From Streptomyces sp. NRRL S-1022 (GTDB taxonomy: Bacteria > Actinomycetota > Actinomycetes > Streptomycetales > Streptomycetaceae): a stretch of DNA of 64,000 nt. Every line of letters starts with the position of its first letter. The first letter of the stretch is position 1. Shown in pieces: positions 42,095 to 50,359 of the stretch. Under the pieces are notes generated by a model that did no database searches, was not told the DNA's origin, and worked only from the letters and a program-made list of their open reading frames with translations. The stretch covers positions 62,001 to 126,000 of the forward strand of contig NZ_JOIU01000027.1 in assembly GCF_000720135.1 (NCBI RefSeq), given 5' to 3'. Position numbers and translations under genes: made by a program.

Positions 42095-42866
42095 GACCAG
42101 CAAGCAGCCGGCCGTGGCCGGCACCCTGCCGACCGAGCTGATCCGTCTGGAGGGCGTGACCAAGCGGTTCGGGGACAACACCGTCCTCGACGGCCTGGAC
42201 CTGTCCGTGGACGCGGGCCGGCACGTCACCCTGATCGGCCCCTCCGGGTCCGGCAAGACCACGATCCTCAGACTGCTGATGACCCTCGCGAAGCCGGACG
42301 AGGGCACGATCACCGTGGCCGGGCAGCGGCTGTTCCCGGCGCCGGAGAAGCAGGTCCGGGAGGTCCGCAAGAAGATCGGGATGGTGTTCCAGCAGTTCAA
42401 CCTGTTCCCGAACATGTCGGTGCTGCGCAACCTGACCGAGGCGCCGGTGCGGGTGCTCGGCCTGTCGAAGGACGAGGCCGAGGAGCGGGCCCGGGAGCTG
42501 CTGGACCTGGTGGGCCTGGCCGACAAGTGCGACGCGAAGCCGACCCGGCTGTCCGGCGGGCAGCAGCAGCGGGTGGCGATCGCCCGGGCGCTGGCGATGC
42601 GGCCGCAGGTGCTGCTGCTGGACGAGGTGACCTCCGCGCTCGACCCGGAGCTGGTCGCGGGCGTGCTGGACCTGCTCCGGGACATCGCGCGCAGCACCGA
42701 CATCACGATGCTGTGCGTGACGCACGAGATGGGCTTCGCCCGGGACATCTCCGACCAGGTGCTGATGTTCGACGGGGGCCGGGTCATCGAGGCGGGGCCG
42801 CCGGAGAAGATCTTCGGCGACCCGGAGCGGCAGCGCACCCGGGAGTTCATCAGCGCGGTGCTGTGA
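42084..42866 (+). CDS. ehuA: Ehu ABC transporter ATP-binding protein EhuA
   Basis: 260 residues. Walker A GPSGSGKTT, Q-loop FQQFNLFPNMSVL, ABC signature LSGGQQQR, Walker B VLLLDEVTSALD, H-loop VTHEM. Energises import by EhuBCD. The start appears to be TTG at 42084 (MSVETSKQ) with GGAG eight nt upstream inside ehuD. No ATG or GTG fits before the core domain. It is the last gene of the ehuBCDA operon. Confidence 0.85.
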   Translation: MSVETSKQPAVAGTLPTELIRLEGVTKRFGDNTVLDGLDLSVDAGRHVTLIGPSGSGKTTILRLLMTLAKPDEGTITVAGQRLFPAPEKQVREVRKKIGMVFQQFNLFPNMSVLRNLTEAPVRVLGLSKDEAEERARELLDLVGLADKCDAKPTRLSGGQQQRVAIARALAMRPQVLLLDEVTSALDPELVAGVLDLLRDIARSTDITMLCVTHEMGFARDISDQVLMFDGGRVIEAGPPEKIFGDPERQRTREFISAVL

Positions 42867-42918
42867 GGAGGCGGGGCCGGGACGGCAGGAGCCGAGGTCC
42901 GCTCACTGGGTCATGACA

Positions 42919-42932
42919 CTGGCATATGCCAG
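42919..42932. promoter_or_regulatory. CTGGCATATGCCAG palindrome, candidate IclR operator
   Basis: Perfect 14-bp palindrome in the 195-bp gap between ehuA and the IclR gene. Twelve of its bases recur at 37321. It could be a binding site of the adjacent IclR regulator. Confidence 0.5.
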
Positions 42933-43061
42933 CGGATCTCCGCCCCGGTTGGGGGCCCGGCCGCGCCCGCACAATCTCGCCAACACCCTCTCGTCCGCGA
43001 GCCTTTCACGGCTATCGTGGAGAGGATCCGCCGACCCGGATCGCGGCCGAGGGGGACCGAC

Positions 43062-43814
43062 ATGAGGATCGAGCCGACCGCCCCGTACCACTCCGCCCAG
43101 GACGCGCTGCGCGTGCTGGAGACCGTGGCCCGGCACTCCGCCGGCGTCACCGACACCGAGCTGGCCCGCCGCACCGGCCTCGGCACCGAGCGGCTCACCG
43201 CCCTGCTGCGGATGCTGCGCCGCGAGGGCTACGTCGAGCAGATCACCGACGGCGCGTACGTCACCGGCGACACCCTGCGCCGGCTCACCTCGGCGCACGA
43301 CCGGGAGCGAGCCCTGCGCGACAGGCTCCAGCACACCCTGGACCGGCTGCGCGACTCGGTCGGCGCGGCGGTCTACCTCAGCCGGTACCTCGACGGCGAG
43401 GTCCGGGTCACCCAGTACGCCGCCGGGCCGGCCACCCCGGCGGTCAACGAGTGGGTGGACTTCCGCTTCTCCGCGCACGCCACCGCCGTCGGCAAGAGCC
43501 TGCTGACCCAGCTGGACCACAACGCCCGCCGCGACCACCTGTCCCGGCACAAGATGGCCCGGCTGACCTCGCGGACGATCACCAGCGACAAGCTGCTGCT
43601 GTCCCGGCTGGAGTCGCAGCCGCCGACGGTGCCGGTCCTGGACCTCCAGGAGTACGCGGTCGGCACGGTCTGCGCGGCGGTGCCGCTCACCGCGGGGTCC
43701 GCGGTGGGCTGCCTGGCCGTGTCGCTCCCGGTGGAGCACGCGCACCGGCTGAAGCAGGCGGCGGAGGCCCTGAACCGGAGCGCGGCTCCGGTGGTCCTGT
43801 CGCTGACGCTCTAG
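43062..43814 (+). CDS. IclR-family transcriptional regulator
   Basis: 250 residues. N-terminal winged helix (DALRVLETVARHSAGVTDTELARRTGLGTERLTALLRMLRREGYVE, about 12-60), C-terminal IclR effector domain with FSAHATAVGKSLL and QEYAVGTVCAAVPL. The ATG at 43062 follows GGGGGAC. Directly downstream of ehuBCDA, so it likely controls that operon and the adjacent enzymes in response to an intermediate. Confidence 0.9.
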   Translation: MRIEPTAPYHSAQDALRVLETVARHSAGVTDTELARRTGLGTERLTALLRMLRREGYVEQITDGAYVTGDTLRRLTSAHDRERALRDRLQHTLDRLRDSVGAAVYLSRYLDGEVRVTQYAAGPATPAVNEWVDFRFSAHATAVGKSLLTQLDHNARRDHLSRHKMARLTSRTITSDKLLLSRLESQPPTVPVLDLQEYAVGTVCAAVPLTAGSAVGCLAVSLPVEHAHRLKQAAEALNRSAAPVVLSLTL

Positions 43815-43905
43815 ATCCGGCCGTGGTCACGAGCACCCCGCGGGACCGGGTAGTATTTTCTTCGTCGCCGGCCACGGAGGAAAGTCCGAGGCAGGCGGGA
43901 GTCAT

Positions 43906-43979
43906 GCGCCGCTAGCTCAGTTGGTTAGAGCAGCTGACTCTTAATCAGCGGGTCCGGGGTTCGAGTCCCTGGCGGCGCA
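43906..43979 (+). tRNA. tRNA-Lys(CTT), copy 2
   Basis: 74 nt, same cloverleaf as copy 1 on the other strand. Upstream DNA (GGTCAC-GAGCACCCC ... GGTAGTATTTTC) resembles the region before copy 3, so gene and promoter were duplicated together. Confidence 0.97.
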
Positions 43980-43986
43980 CGTGATC

Positions 43987-44018
43987 GAAGGGCCCCTCGC
44001 GGAAGCGAGGGGCCCTTC
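43987..44018 (+). terminator. Terminator after tRNA-Lys copy 2
   Basis: GAAGGGCCCCTCGC (43987-44000), loop GGAA, GCGAGGGGCCCTTC (44005-44018): a 14-bp perfect stem with tetraloop, 8 nt after the tRNA. It also lies after the DUF3592 gene that converges from the right. Confidence 0.85.
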
Positions 44019-44059
44019 GGCGTCCTCGGCGGTTGTCGATCGCCGTCGGGTGCGGAGGG

Positions 44060-44527
44060 CTACGGCAGCATGCCGGCGGAGTCGGAGAACATCGCGTGGG
44101 CCACGACCATGAAGCCGATGCAGAAGGAGCCGGCCACGCCGAGGAAGACCAGTCCGGCACCGGTCCCGGCGGCGAGCCGGCCGCGCGCCGGGGGCAGCGC
44201 GGTGGCGCGCTCGGGAAGCTCCGGCAGGTAGCGCACGGTGACGAAGTCGCCCTCCAGGACGGTGGCGGGGCCGTCCTCCTCCTCGAAGCGGACCGCGCCG
44301 CCCTCACGGGTGGTGAACTCGTAGACGTGGTGCACGGTCGTGCGCACCGAGGTGTCCCCGCCGCCCCCGCTGGTGGTCGTGAACATCCGCAGGCAGCGCG
44401 CCTCGGCGGTGAGGCCGTGCGCCCACGTCCTGCTGATCCGCCGGGCGCGGCGGACCATCAGGTACGCGGCCGACACGATGCACGCGAGCATGAAGGCCGG
44501 AACGGCGTAGAAGAGCGACTCGAACAT
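44060..44527 (-). CDS. DUF3592 membrane protein
   Basis: 155 residues. Membrane helices at about 5-25 and 125-147 flank a beta-rich soluble domain (VRTTVHHVYEFTTREGGAVRFEEE and FVTVRYLPELPERA), the DUF3592 pattern. ATG at 44527 has GGGGGAACC upstream. Function unknown. Confidence 0.85.
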   Translation of the reverse strand: MFESLFYAVPAFMLACIVSAAYLMVRRARRISRTWAHGLTAEARCLRMFTTTSGGGGDTSVRTTVHHVYEFTTREGGAVRFEEEDGPATVLEGDFVTVRYLPELPERATALPPARGRLAAGTGAGLVFLGVAGSFCIGFMVVAHAMFSDSAGMLP

Positions 44528-44646
44528 GAGGTTCCCCCGAGGAAGACCGGCCGCTGTCGGTCGAGCGGCCTGGCGGGAACCTACCCGGCGCGTGGGGCGC
44601 CGGGCCTCAAGGGAACCTCAGTTTCCGTCCCGTGGCGGAGCGGGGA

Positions 44647-45252
44647 TCAGAAGGTGACGTCCGAGCAGGCGTAGAACGCGTTGCCCGTGTCGGCGATCGT
44701 CCACACCGCGAGGATGACGTGGTGCCCGCTCAGACCGCTCGGCAGGGTGCCGCTGTGGCTGAGGGTGGCCGGCGGGCGCTGGCCGTTGTAGGGCACCGTC
44801 AGGAACGGGGTGAGGTTGAGGTCCGAGCGGGAGAGGTTGTGGTTCTGGTTCCAGCCCGGCTTGGTGATGTAGTACTTGAAGTCCGTCGTGGCGTGCATGG
44901 CGGTGAACTGCCAGCGGAACGTGTACGACTGGCCGCCCGTCACCTTGGTGGTGGGCCAGGCCGCGCCGGACGGCGCCTTCGGCGAGCTGAGCGGGGCGAA
45001 CTGGCTCAGGCCCGCGTTGCAGAGCTGGCCGTCGGCGGGCCCGCCGGCCGGGAAGCCCTTGGGGCCCTCGACGCTCTGCGGCTCCCACTGGATCTGGCCG
45101 CAGCCCGCGACGGTGCCGTTCTGGCAGAGCTTCTGCCTGCTGATGGGGAGGTCGGTGTAGCCGTGCCCGCTGGCGCCGCCGGTGGAGAGCGCGAAGGCTC
45201 CCGCGGTGACCGCGCCCAGCACGACGGCGGACAACTTGGTCTTGGTGCGCAT
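44647..45252 (-). CDS. AA10 lytic polysaccharide monooxygenase (chitin-binding)
   Basis: 201 residues. Signal peptide 1-29 (MRTKTKLSAVVLGAVTAGAF start, ASG before the mature H30). The copper histidine brace is H30 at the new N-terminus and H120 in FTAMHATTDF. Cys residues form disulfides (KLCQNG, AGCGQ, LCNAG, YACSD), and the C-terminal NAFYACSDVTF carries the active-site Phe. It cleaves crystalline chitin oxidatively and supports chitinases. A DasR-like site lies about 46 nt upstream. Confidence 0.95.
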   Translation of the reverse strand: MRTKTKLSAVVLGAVTAGAFALSTGGASGHGYTDLPISRQKLCQNGTVAGCGQIQWEPQSVEGPKGFPAGGPADGQLCNAGLSQFAPLSSPKAPSGAAWPTTKVTGGQSYTFRWQFTAMHATTDFKYYITKPGWNQNHNLSRSDLNLTPFLTVPYNGQRPPATLSHSGTLPSGLSGHHVILAVWTIADTGNAFYACSDVTF

Positions 45253-45297
45253 GCTGCCGCTCCTGGAGAACGTGGGGAGTTCGGTGAGCCGTGCAGA

Positions 45298-45313
45298 GTA
45301 GGTCTAGACCAAG
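45298..45313. promoter_or_regulatory. DasR-like (dre) site upstream of the LPMO gene
   Basis: The core GGTCTAGACC is a perfect palindrome (45301-45310) followed by A, agreeing with the dre consensus core. It is placed about 46 nt before the LPMO start codon, on promoter DNA. The chitinase site at 9252 differs by one core base. Confidence 0.8.
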
Positions 45314-45377
45314 TCTCAGATTATTACCGCGAGTTGAACATGTCCATACCAATCGCGGGCCGTCTGTGCACCCGCCC

Positions 45378-46514
45378 CTACACCGGCTCCGCGCGCCCCG
45401 AGCAGAACGCCACCGTCAGGTCGCGGACCAGCACCTTGCGTTCGTAGTCGTCCAGTTCGACCAGGCCGCGCACGGTCAGCCGGGTCACCGTGTCCTCCAC
45501 CGAGTCCACCACCGAGCTGAGCATGCTGGCCCGCTGCCGGGCGTCCAGCGCGGCGATCCGGCGCCGGTGCATCGCGGCGGCCACCTCGGGGGCGTAGTCC
45601 ACCCGGACCGGCTGCACCGAGAACACCTCCACGCCGACCGGCGCGGTCTCCGTCGCCACCAGCCGGGTCAGCGCGTCCCCGGCCGCCGTCGTCCCGCCCC
45701 GCGTCCCGCCCGCCGGCTCCACCGGCACCCGGGCCAGCGCCGCCTCCACGCACTCGCGCAGATAGGTCTCGTGGTCGTCGATGCCGAGCAGGGCCCGCGC
45801 GGTGTCCCGCACCCGCCAGACCACCAGCACCACCACCCGCAGCGCCACCCCGTCGGGATCGGTCGCCGGCATCGACTCGCTGCGCCAGTGCCGCAGCCGC
45901 ACGTCCACCCGGCGGCGCAGCACCAGCGGGTTCACCCACAGCAGCCCGGTGCGCCGGACCGTCCCCCGGTACCGCCCGAACAGGCCCAGCACCCACGCCC
46001 GGCCGGCCCGGCCCCGGGCCAGCCCGCCGAAGCCGAACGCCCCGAGCACCCCGGCCCCGGCGTACGCGGCCCAGTGCGCGGGACCGAGACCGGCGCCCGT
46101 GGACGCCGGCAGCCGCAGCGCCTCGGTGGCCAGCGGCGGCAGCAGCCCCGCCCACCAGGTGGTGGCCAGGCAGCCGGTGACCCCGCAGGCCCCGGCGAGC
46201 ACTCCGGCCGCGCCGGGCAGCACCCGGGCCGGGCGTTCCGCCAGCTCCGGGTCGGTCTCCGGCAGCGGGCGCCTGCGCACCGGCACCGGGCGCCGCTGGC
46301 GCGGCTGTTCGCCGGTGCCCTGCCGGCGGGCCACCACGGCCGGCCGGAGGGGCACCTTCACCGGGTCGGGGTCGTCCCGGAACAGCAGGTGGACGGGGAT
46401 CTCGGTGGTCACCTCGTTCTGGATCAGGCGGGCCGGCCGGACGGCGGGGCCGGCGGCCCCGCCGTCCGACCGTCCCTCGGATTCGGGCGGCGTGTGGGAT
46501 GTGGTCGTACTCAT
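45378..46514 (-). CDS. SPFH (band 7) membrane protein
   Basis: 378 residues. Basic/Pro-rich N-terminus of about 90 residues, two membrane segments (about 105-170), then an SPFH domain: RTGLLWVNPLVLRRRVDVRLRHWRSESMPATDPDGVALRVVVLVVWRV, ending with VEVFSVQPVRVDYAPEV. Stomatin/slipin-like scaffold protein. ATG at 46514, GGAG upstream. 74 bp after the NlpC-like gene and likely co-transcribed. Confidence 0.85.
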   Translation of the reverse strand: MSTTTSHTPPESEGRSDGGAAGPAVRPARLIQNEVTTEIPVHLLFRDDPDPVKVPLRPAVVARRQGTGEQPRQRRPVPVRRRPLPETDPELAERPARVLPGAAGVLAGACGVTGCLATTWWAGLLPPLATEALRLPASTGAGLGPAHWAAYAGAGVLGAFGFGGLARGRAGRAWVLGLFGRYRGTVRRTGLLWVNPLVLRRRVDVRLRHWRSESMPATDPDGVALRVVVLVVWRVRDTARALLGIDDHETYLRECVEAALARVPVEPAGGTRGGTTAAGDALTRLVATETAPVGVEVFSVQPVRVDYAPEVAAAMHRRRIAALDARQRASMLSSVVDSVEDTVTRLTVRGLVELDDYERKVLVRDLTVAFCSGRAEPV

Positions 46515-46588
46515 GCGTGCTCCAGCCTCCGCGCCAGACGCGTCATGAACGGGAAAAGGGTTGGGGTGGGGGTGGGGGTGGGGCCCGG

Positions 46589-47866
46589 TCAGGCGAACAG
46601 GCGGCGCCAGGTCTCCGGTCCGGGGTAGCCGTCCGCCGCGCCGCCGCGCCAGCCCTGGGCGCGCTGGAAGGCCTCGACTGCCCGCCGGTCCGCCTCGCCC
46701 CAGTGCGGGCCGGGCCCGAGGCCGTAGAACCGGCCGAATCCCTTCTTCACCAGCTGGGCGCCGAGCCGGGTGATGTGGTCGTTGCTCCGGCCCGGCCGGA
46801 AGTACTGCCGTCCGGGGTAACCGGGGACCCCGTGCGAGGCGGGTCCGGTGGCCGTGACGTCCTTGCCCTGGCCCCCGGCCAGCAGGTCCCAGGTGCGCCG
46901 GCCGGGGATCCCGTCGGCGTCGGCGCCCGTCCAGCCCTGGGCGCGCTGGAAGGCCTGGGTGGCGCGCCGGTCGGCCTCGCCCCAGACCGGCCCCGGCCCC
47001 CGGGTGTACGAGGAGCGGGCGCCCCTGGCGATCAGCATCTCGCCGAGCAGGGTGACGTACTTGTTGCGGGCGCCGGGGCCGAAGTAGGCCGCGCCCGGGT
47101 AGGCCACCGCCGCCTTCCCGCCGGCCGCCGGGGCGGGAGTGGCCGCGGCCTTGGTGAGGCCCTTGTAGCGGTAGGGGACGTACTTGGTGACGTTGCTCCA
47201 GTAGGGGTAGGGCGTGGCCTGGCGGCGGGTGTGCGGGGGCGTCTGCTCGTAGACGGTGTAGTAGGTGTGCGTGTAGTCCGTCCAGCCGCCGAAGATCACG
47301 ACATGGGAGCCTTTCTCGGGGTTGTCGGGGTTGTGGTAGAGCAGGATGTCGCCGGGTTGCAGCTCCTCCTTGGTGATCTTCACGCCGAACGCGCCGAGGC
47401 TGCCGGTCCACTCGTTGTTCGGCAGTCCCCAGGCCATGGAGACATAGCCGGAGCAGTCCTGCCGGTAACCGTCGGACCAGAAGGCGTACATGCTGTACGG
47501 CACCTGCGCGGCGACCCAGGTCTTGGCCCGGTTGATGATCGCCGTCCGGGTGGTGGCGGGGAGCGGGGCGGCCGGGGATCCCCCGGGCTTGCCCGCCGGG
47601 CCGTGCAGCGGGGCCTTGGTGCCCTGCGGGGTGTCGGGCTCGCCGTCGCCGGGCAGGGCCTGGCGGTGCGGGGAGTGGTCGGGGGTGAGGGCGGCGGCCT
47701 GGGGGACGGTGCCGAGTGCGGCGGACGCGGCGGCCACGACCACCACTCCGCGGGCCGCCGGACGGCTGCGGCCGGGCAGGGGACGGAGGGCCGGCCGCTC
47801 GTGGGCGCAGCCGGGACAGTCGCAGTCGCTCGCCGGGTCGATGTCCTCGAACACGGGAGCGGTCAT
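46589..47866 (-). CDS. NlpC/P60-like cell-wall hydrolase with two PG-binding domains
   Basis: 425 residues from ATG at 47866 (MTAPVFEDIDPAS). A membrane/signal segment (VVVVAAASAALGTVPQAAA, about 40-60) precedes the catalytic domain with Cys in QDCSGYVSMAWGLP and His in GSHVVIFGGW. Two repeated peptidoglycan-binding modules end the protein (FQRAQGWTGADADG and FQRAQGWRGGAADG). It likely cleaves peptide stems outside the membrane. An alternative GTG start at 47947 adds 27 residues but lacks a better ribosome site. Confidence 0.85.
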   Translation of the reverse strand: MTAPVFEDIDPASDCDCPGCAHERPALRPLPGRSRPAARGVVVVAAASAALGTVPQAAALTPDHSPHRQALPGDGEPDTPQGTKAPLHGPAGKPGGSPAAPLPATTRTAIINRAKTWVAAQVPYSMYAFWSDGYRQDCSGYVSMAWGLPNNEWTGSLGAFGVKITKEELQPGDILLYHNPDNPEKGSHVVIFGGWTDYTHTYYTVYEQTPPHTRRQATPYPYWSNVTKYVPYRYKGLTKAAATPAPAAGGKAAVAYPGAAYFGPGARNKYVTLLGEMLIARGARSSYTRGPGPVWGEADRRATQAFQRAQGWTGADADGIPGRRTWDLLAGGQGKDVTATGPASHGVPGYPGRQYFRPGRSNDHITRLGAQLVKKGFGRFYGLGPGPHWGEADRRAVEAFQRAQGWRGGAADGYPGPETWRRLFA

Positions 47867-48052
47867 GCGATCTGCCTCACATTCGGGGGTGGTTTGTCCG
47901 CGAGTGTGCACGTTGATCAGTTTCCCAACTGGGTACGGAACGCGCATTTTGACGATCCGAATGATGTACGCGGTCCTCCGGGCGGGTGCCCCGCCCCCTC
48001 CCGGTGGTCAGGAGCACCCCTGGAGGTCGGGTAGAGTTTTCCGTGTCAGCAG

Positions 48053-48126
48053 GCGCCGCTAGCTCAGTTGGTTAGAGCAGCTGACTCTTAATCAGCGGGT
48101 CCGGGGTTCGAGTCCCTGGCGGCGCA
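48053..48126 (+). tRNA. tRNA-Lys(CTT), copy 3
   Basis: 74 nt, same sequence as copies 1 and 2. The upstream GTCAGCAG is shared with copy 1, and the GGTCAG-GAGCACCCC ... GGGTAGAGTTTTC region is shared with copy 2. Confidence 0.97.
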
Positions 48127-48133
48127 CCGACCG

Positions 48134-48163
48134 GAAAGCCCCTCGCGCAAGCGGGGGGCTTTT
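48134..48163 (+). terminator. Terminator after tRNA-Lys copy 3
   Basis: AAAGCCCCTCGC-GCAA-GCGGGGGGCTTTT, a hairpin with tetraloop and TTTT tail, 8 nt after the tRNA. Confidence 0.8.
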
Positions 48164-48202
48164 CGTATGCCCTCCGCCCGAATGGCCGGATACCCTCTGG
48201 CC

Positions 48203-48892
48203 ATGGCAGCCCGGGACCTTCAGGAGCGGATCAAGAAGCTGATCGTGGACCAGCGGCTGCCCTCGGGTGCCCCGCTGCCCACCGAGCCGGAGCTGATGCG
48301 GCTCCTAGGGGCGAGCCGGAACTCGGTGCGGGAGGCGCTGAAGGCGCTCCAGGCGATGGGCATCGTGGAGATCCGGCACGGGTTCGGGACGTACGTCGGC
48401 TCGATGTCGTTCGCGCCGATGATCGAGGGGCTGGCCTTCCGGACCGTCGCCGGCCACTACCGCGGCGAGGACTCCCTGCTCCAGCTGCTGGAGCTGCGCG
48501 AGGCCGTCGAGACCGGGCTGGTGTCCCGGCTGGCCGGGCGGCTGCCGGAGGCGGACCTGGTGGCGCTGGAGGCGCTCGTGGAGCGCATGGAGCGGGAGGC
48601 CGCCGAGGGCACCGGGCTCGCCGAGACCGACCGCGCCTTTCACGCCACGCTCTACCGGGGGCTGGACAACGTGCTGCTCGGCGAGGTGCTGGAGGCGTTC
48701 TGGGACGCCTTCCACCGGGTGCAGCAGGACCTCGTGGAGGTGGCGCAGGATCCGCGGGTCACCTGCCGCCAGCACCGGGAGATCCTGGACGCGGTGCGCT
48801 CCGGTGACTCCCCGCGCGCGGAACGGGCCATACGCGACCACTTCGGCAACGTCCGCACCCGGCTGTCCCCGGCGACGGCGGCCAAGGGCTGA
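48203..48892 (+). CDS. GntR-family (FadR subfamily) regulator
   Basis: 229 residues from ATG at 48203. N-terminal winged helix (LIVDQRLPSGAPLPTEPELMRLLGASRNSVREALKALQAMGIVEIRHGFGTYV), then a FadR-type all-helical effector domain with conserved Asp/His residues (FHATLYRGL, CRQHREILDAV). Ligand unknown. There is no clear ribosome site, so translation may be leaderless or start at the ATG at 48182. Confidence 0.9.
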   Translation: MAARDLQERIKKLIVDQRLPSGAPLPTEPELMRLLGASRNSVREALKALQAMGIVEIRHGFGTYVGSMSFAPMIEGLAFRTVAGHYRGEDSLLQLLELREAVETGLVSRLAGRLPEADLVALEALVERMEREAAEGTGLAETDRAFHATLYRGLDNVLLGEVLEAFWDAFHRVQQDLVEVAQDPRVTCRQHREILDAVRSGDSPRAERAIRDHFGNVRTRLSPATAAKG

Positions 48893-49003
48893 ACGGCCGG
48901 GAGCGGTCCCGGCCGGCGCGCGGGGCCGTGGGTCCGGTGCCGGCGCGGCGGGAGCGGCCGGGCGGGTTCCGGCCGGGCCCCGGGGGGTGCGGTGCGGCCC
49001 GGA

Positions 49004-49669
49004 TCAGCCGGTGGTGCGGGTGAGGTACGCCGAGACGACGACGTTCGCCGTGTAGCTGCCGGCGGCGCGGTCGAAGGTGCCGCCGCAGGTGATCAGGCGC
49101 AGCTCGGCACGGCCGGGGACGCGCGGGCCGTAGGCCTGGTGGGCGTCGAAGGTGTCGCGGGGCAGGACGCGGACGTCGTCGACGGTGAACTCGGCCACCT
49201 TGCCGTCCGCGCGGAAGACCCGGACCGTCCCGCCGGGCTTGAGGGTGCTGAGCCGGTAGAAGACGGCGGGCCGCGTCGCGGTGTCGACGTGGCCCACCAG
49301 CAGGGCCGCACCGGCCGCGCCGGGCTCGGGACCGGCGCCGTACCAGCCGACCACGCCCGCCTGGTCGTACGGCGGCGGGTCCACCGCGCCACGGGCGTCC
49401 AGCCCGCGGGCCACCACCGGGGCCTGGACACCCAGCCGGGGGATGTCGACGCGCTGGGGCACCGCGCCGGCCAGGGGTTTCGCCGGGCGCGGCAGCCGGG
49501 CGGGGTCGGCGTCCCGGCCGATGGCGAGGACGTCACCGGTGGCCGGCCGGCCCGCGCCCGCGTCCGTCACCCCGCGTCCCCACAGCCACAGCCCGAACAG
49601 CAGCAGCGCCCAGGCCAGGCCGGTGACGAGCCGTCCGGTGCCGGTGGTGCGCCCGTCGTCGTCGGACAC
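49004..49669 (-). CDS. Class F sortase
   Basis: 221 residues, GTG start at 49669. Membrane anchor about 15-31, then a sortase barrel with His127 (LVGHVDT), Cys195 (LITCGG) and Arg201 (FDRAAGSY), the catalytic triad. Class F sortases occur in actinobacteria and attach or process surface proteins. The gene immediately downstream of a secreted protein with a C-terminal membrane segment suggests a pair. Confidence 0.92.
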   Translation of the reverse strand: MSDDDGRTTGTGRLVTGLAWALLLFGLWLWGRGVTDAGAGRPATGDVLAIGRDADPARLPRPAKPLAGAVPQRVDIPRLGVQAPVVARGLDARGAVDPPPYDQAGVVGWYGAGPEPGAAGAALLVGHVDTATRPAVFYRLSTLKPGGTVRVFRADGKVAEFTVDDVRVLPRDTFDAHQAYGPRVPGRAELRLITCGGTFDRAAGSYTANVVVSAYLTRTTG

Positions 49670-49677
49670 GGCGGCAC

Positions 49678-50238
49678 TCAGCGGCAGTCGCGGCTCCGGC
49701 GGGCGCGCAGCCCGACGGCGACCGCGGCGATCCCGGCGAGCGCGAGGCCGGTCACCGCCTGCAGGGTGTCGGGGCCGGAACCGCTGGTGGCCACCGTGGC
49801 GAAGTGCGCGGTGCCGCCGCCGCCCGCGGGGACCGGCGCGATGGGCGAGGCGGTGCCGGCGGGCGGCTCGACGGGCTCTTCCTCGCGGCCGGTGCCACCC
49901 GCCTCCGTGACCGTGATCGTGCCGGTGCGCACGGAGCCGGCGCAGGTGACCTTCACGGTGTAGGGGCCGGGGGGCAGGGCGGAGCGGACCCGGGTCTCAC
50001 CGGTCAGGCTGCCCTGGGCTCCGGTCAGCCGGGCGTCGCTGACGAAGGCGGACGAGGCGGCGGTGCCCTGCTCGCCGGTGCAGCCCCCGACCCGCAGGGT
50101 GATGTCGTCTCCCGGGGCCGGGACGGCGGGGGTCACGACGACGGATCCGCCGTCCGCCGCGTGGGCCACCGGGGCGGCCGCGGCGGACGCGGCCGCGGCG
50201 AGCAGTCCGGTGCAGAGAGTGAGGCGTAGTGAGCCCAT
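49678..50238 (-). CDS. Secreted surface protein, likely partner of the class F sortase
   Basis: 186 residues. Signal peptide 1-28 (ends VAHAAD). A beta-rich domain with two Cys follows, then a Pro/Gly linker, and a C-terminal hydrophobic segment (TLQAVTGLALAGIAAVAVGL) with a basic RARRSRDCR tail. The LPxTG-like signal is not obvious before the helix. The 8-bp spacing to the sortase indicates co-expression. Confidence 0.75.
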   Translation of the reverse strand: MGSLRLTLCTGLLAAAASAAAAPVAHAADGGSVVVTPAVPAPGDDITLRVGGCTGEQGTAASSAFVSDARLTGAQGSLTGETRVRSALPPGPYTVKVTCAGSVRTGTITVTEAGGTGREEEPVEPPAGTASPIAPVPAGGGGTAHFATVATSGSGPDTLQAVTGLALAGIAAVAVGLRARRSRDCR

Positions 50239-50359
50239 CGTGAACCTCCAGTACCTGGAGACTCCCCCGGACCGGGCGCCCCCGCATCCTCAGGGGGCGC
50301 CCTGCTGCTCCGAACGGGTGACGCCCGGTCGGTTCCGGCCAGGCCGGAACCAGGCGGGC

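Noticed and set aside
45378..47411. One very long leftward frame across SPFH and NlpC genes
   Set aside because: Only the part from 46514 has SPFH motifs. The upstream part is a shadow of the NlpC-like gene.
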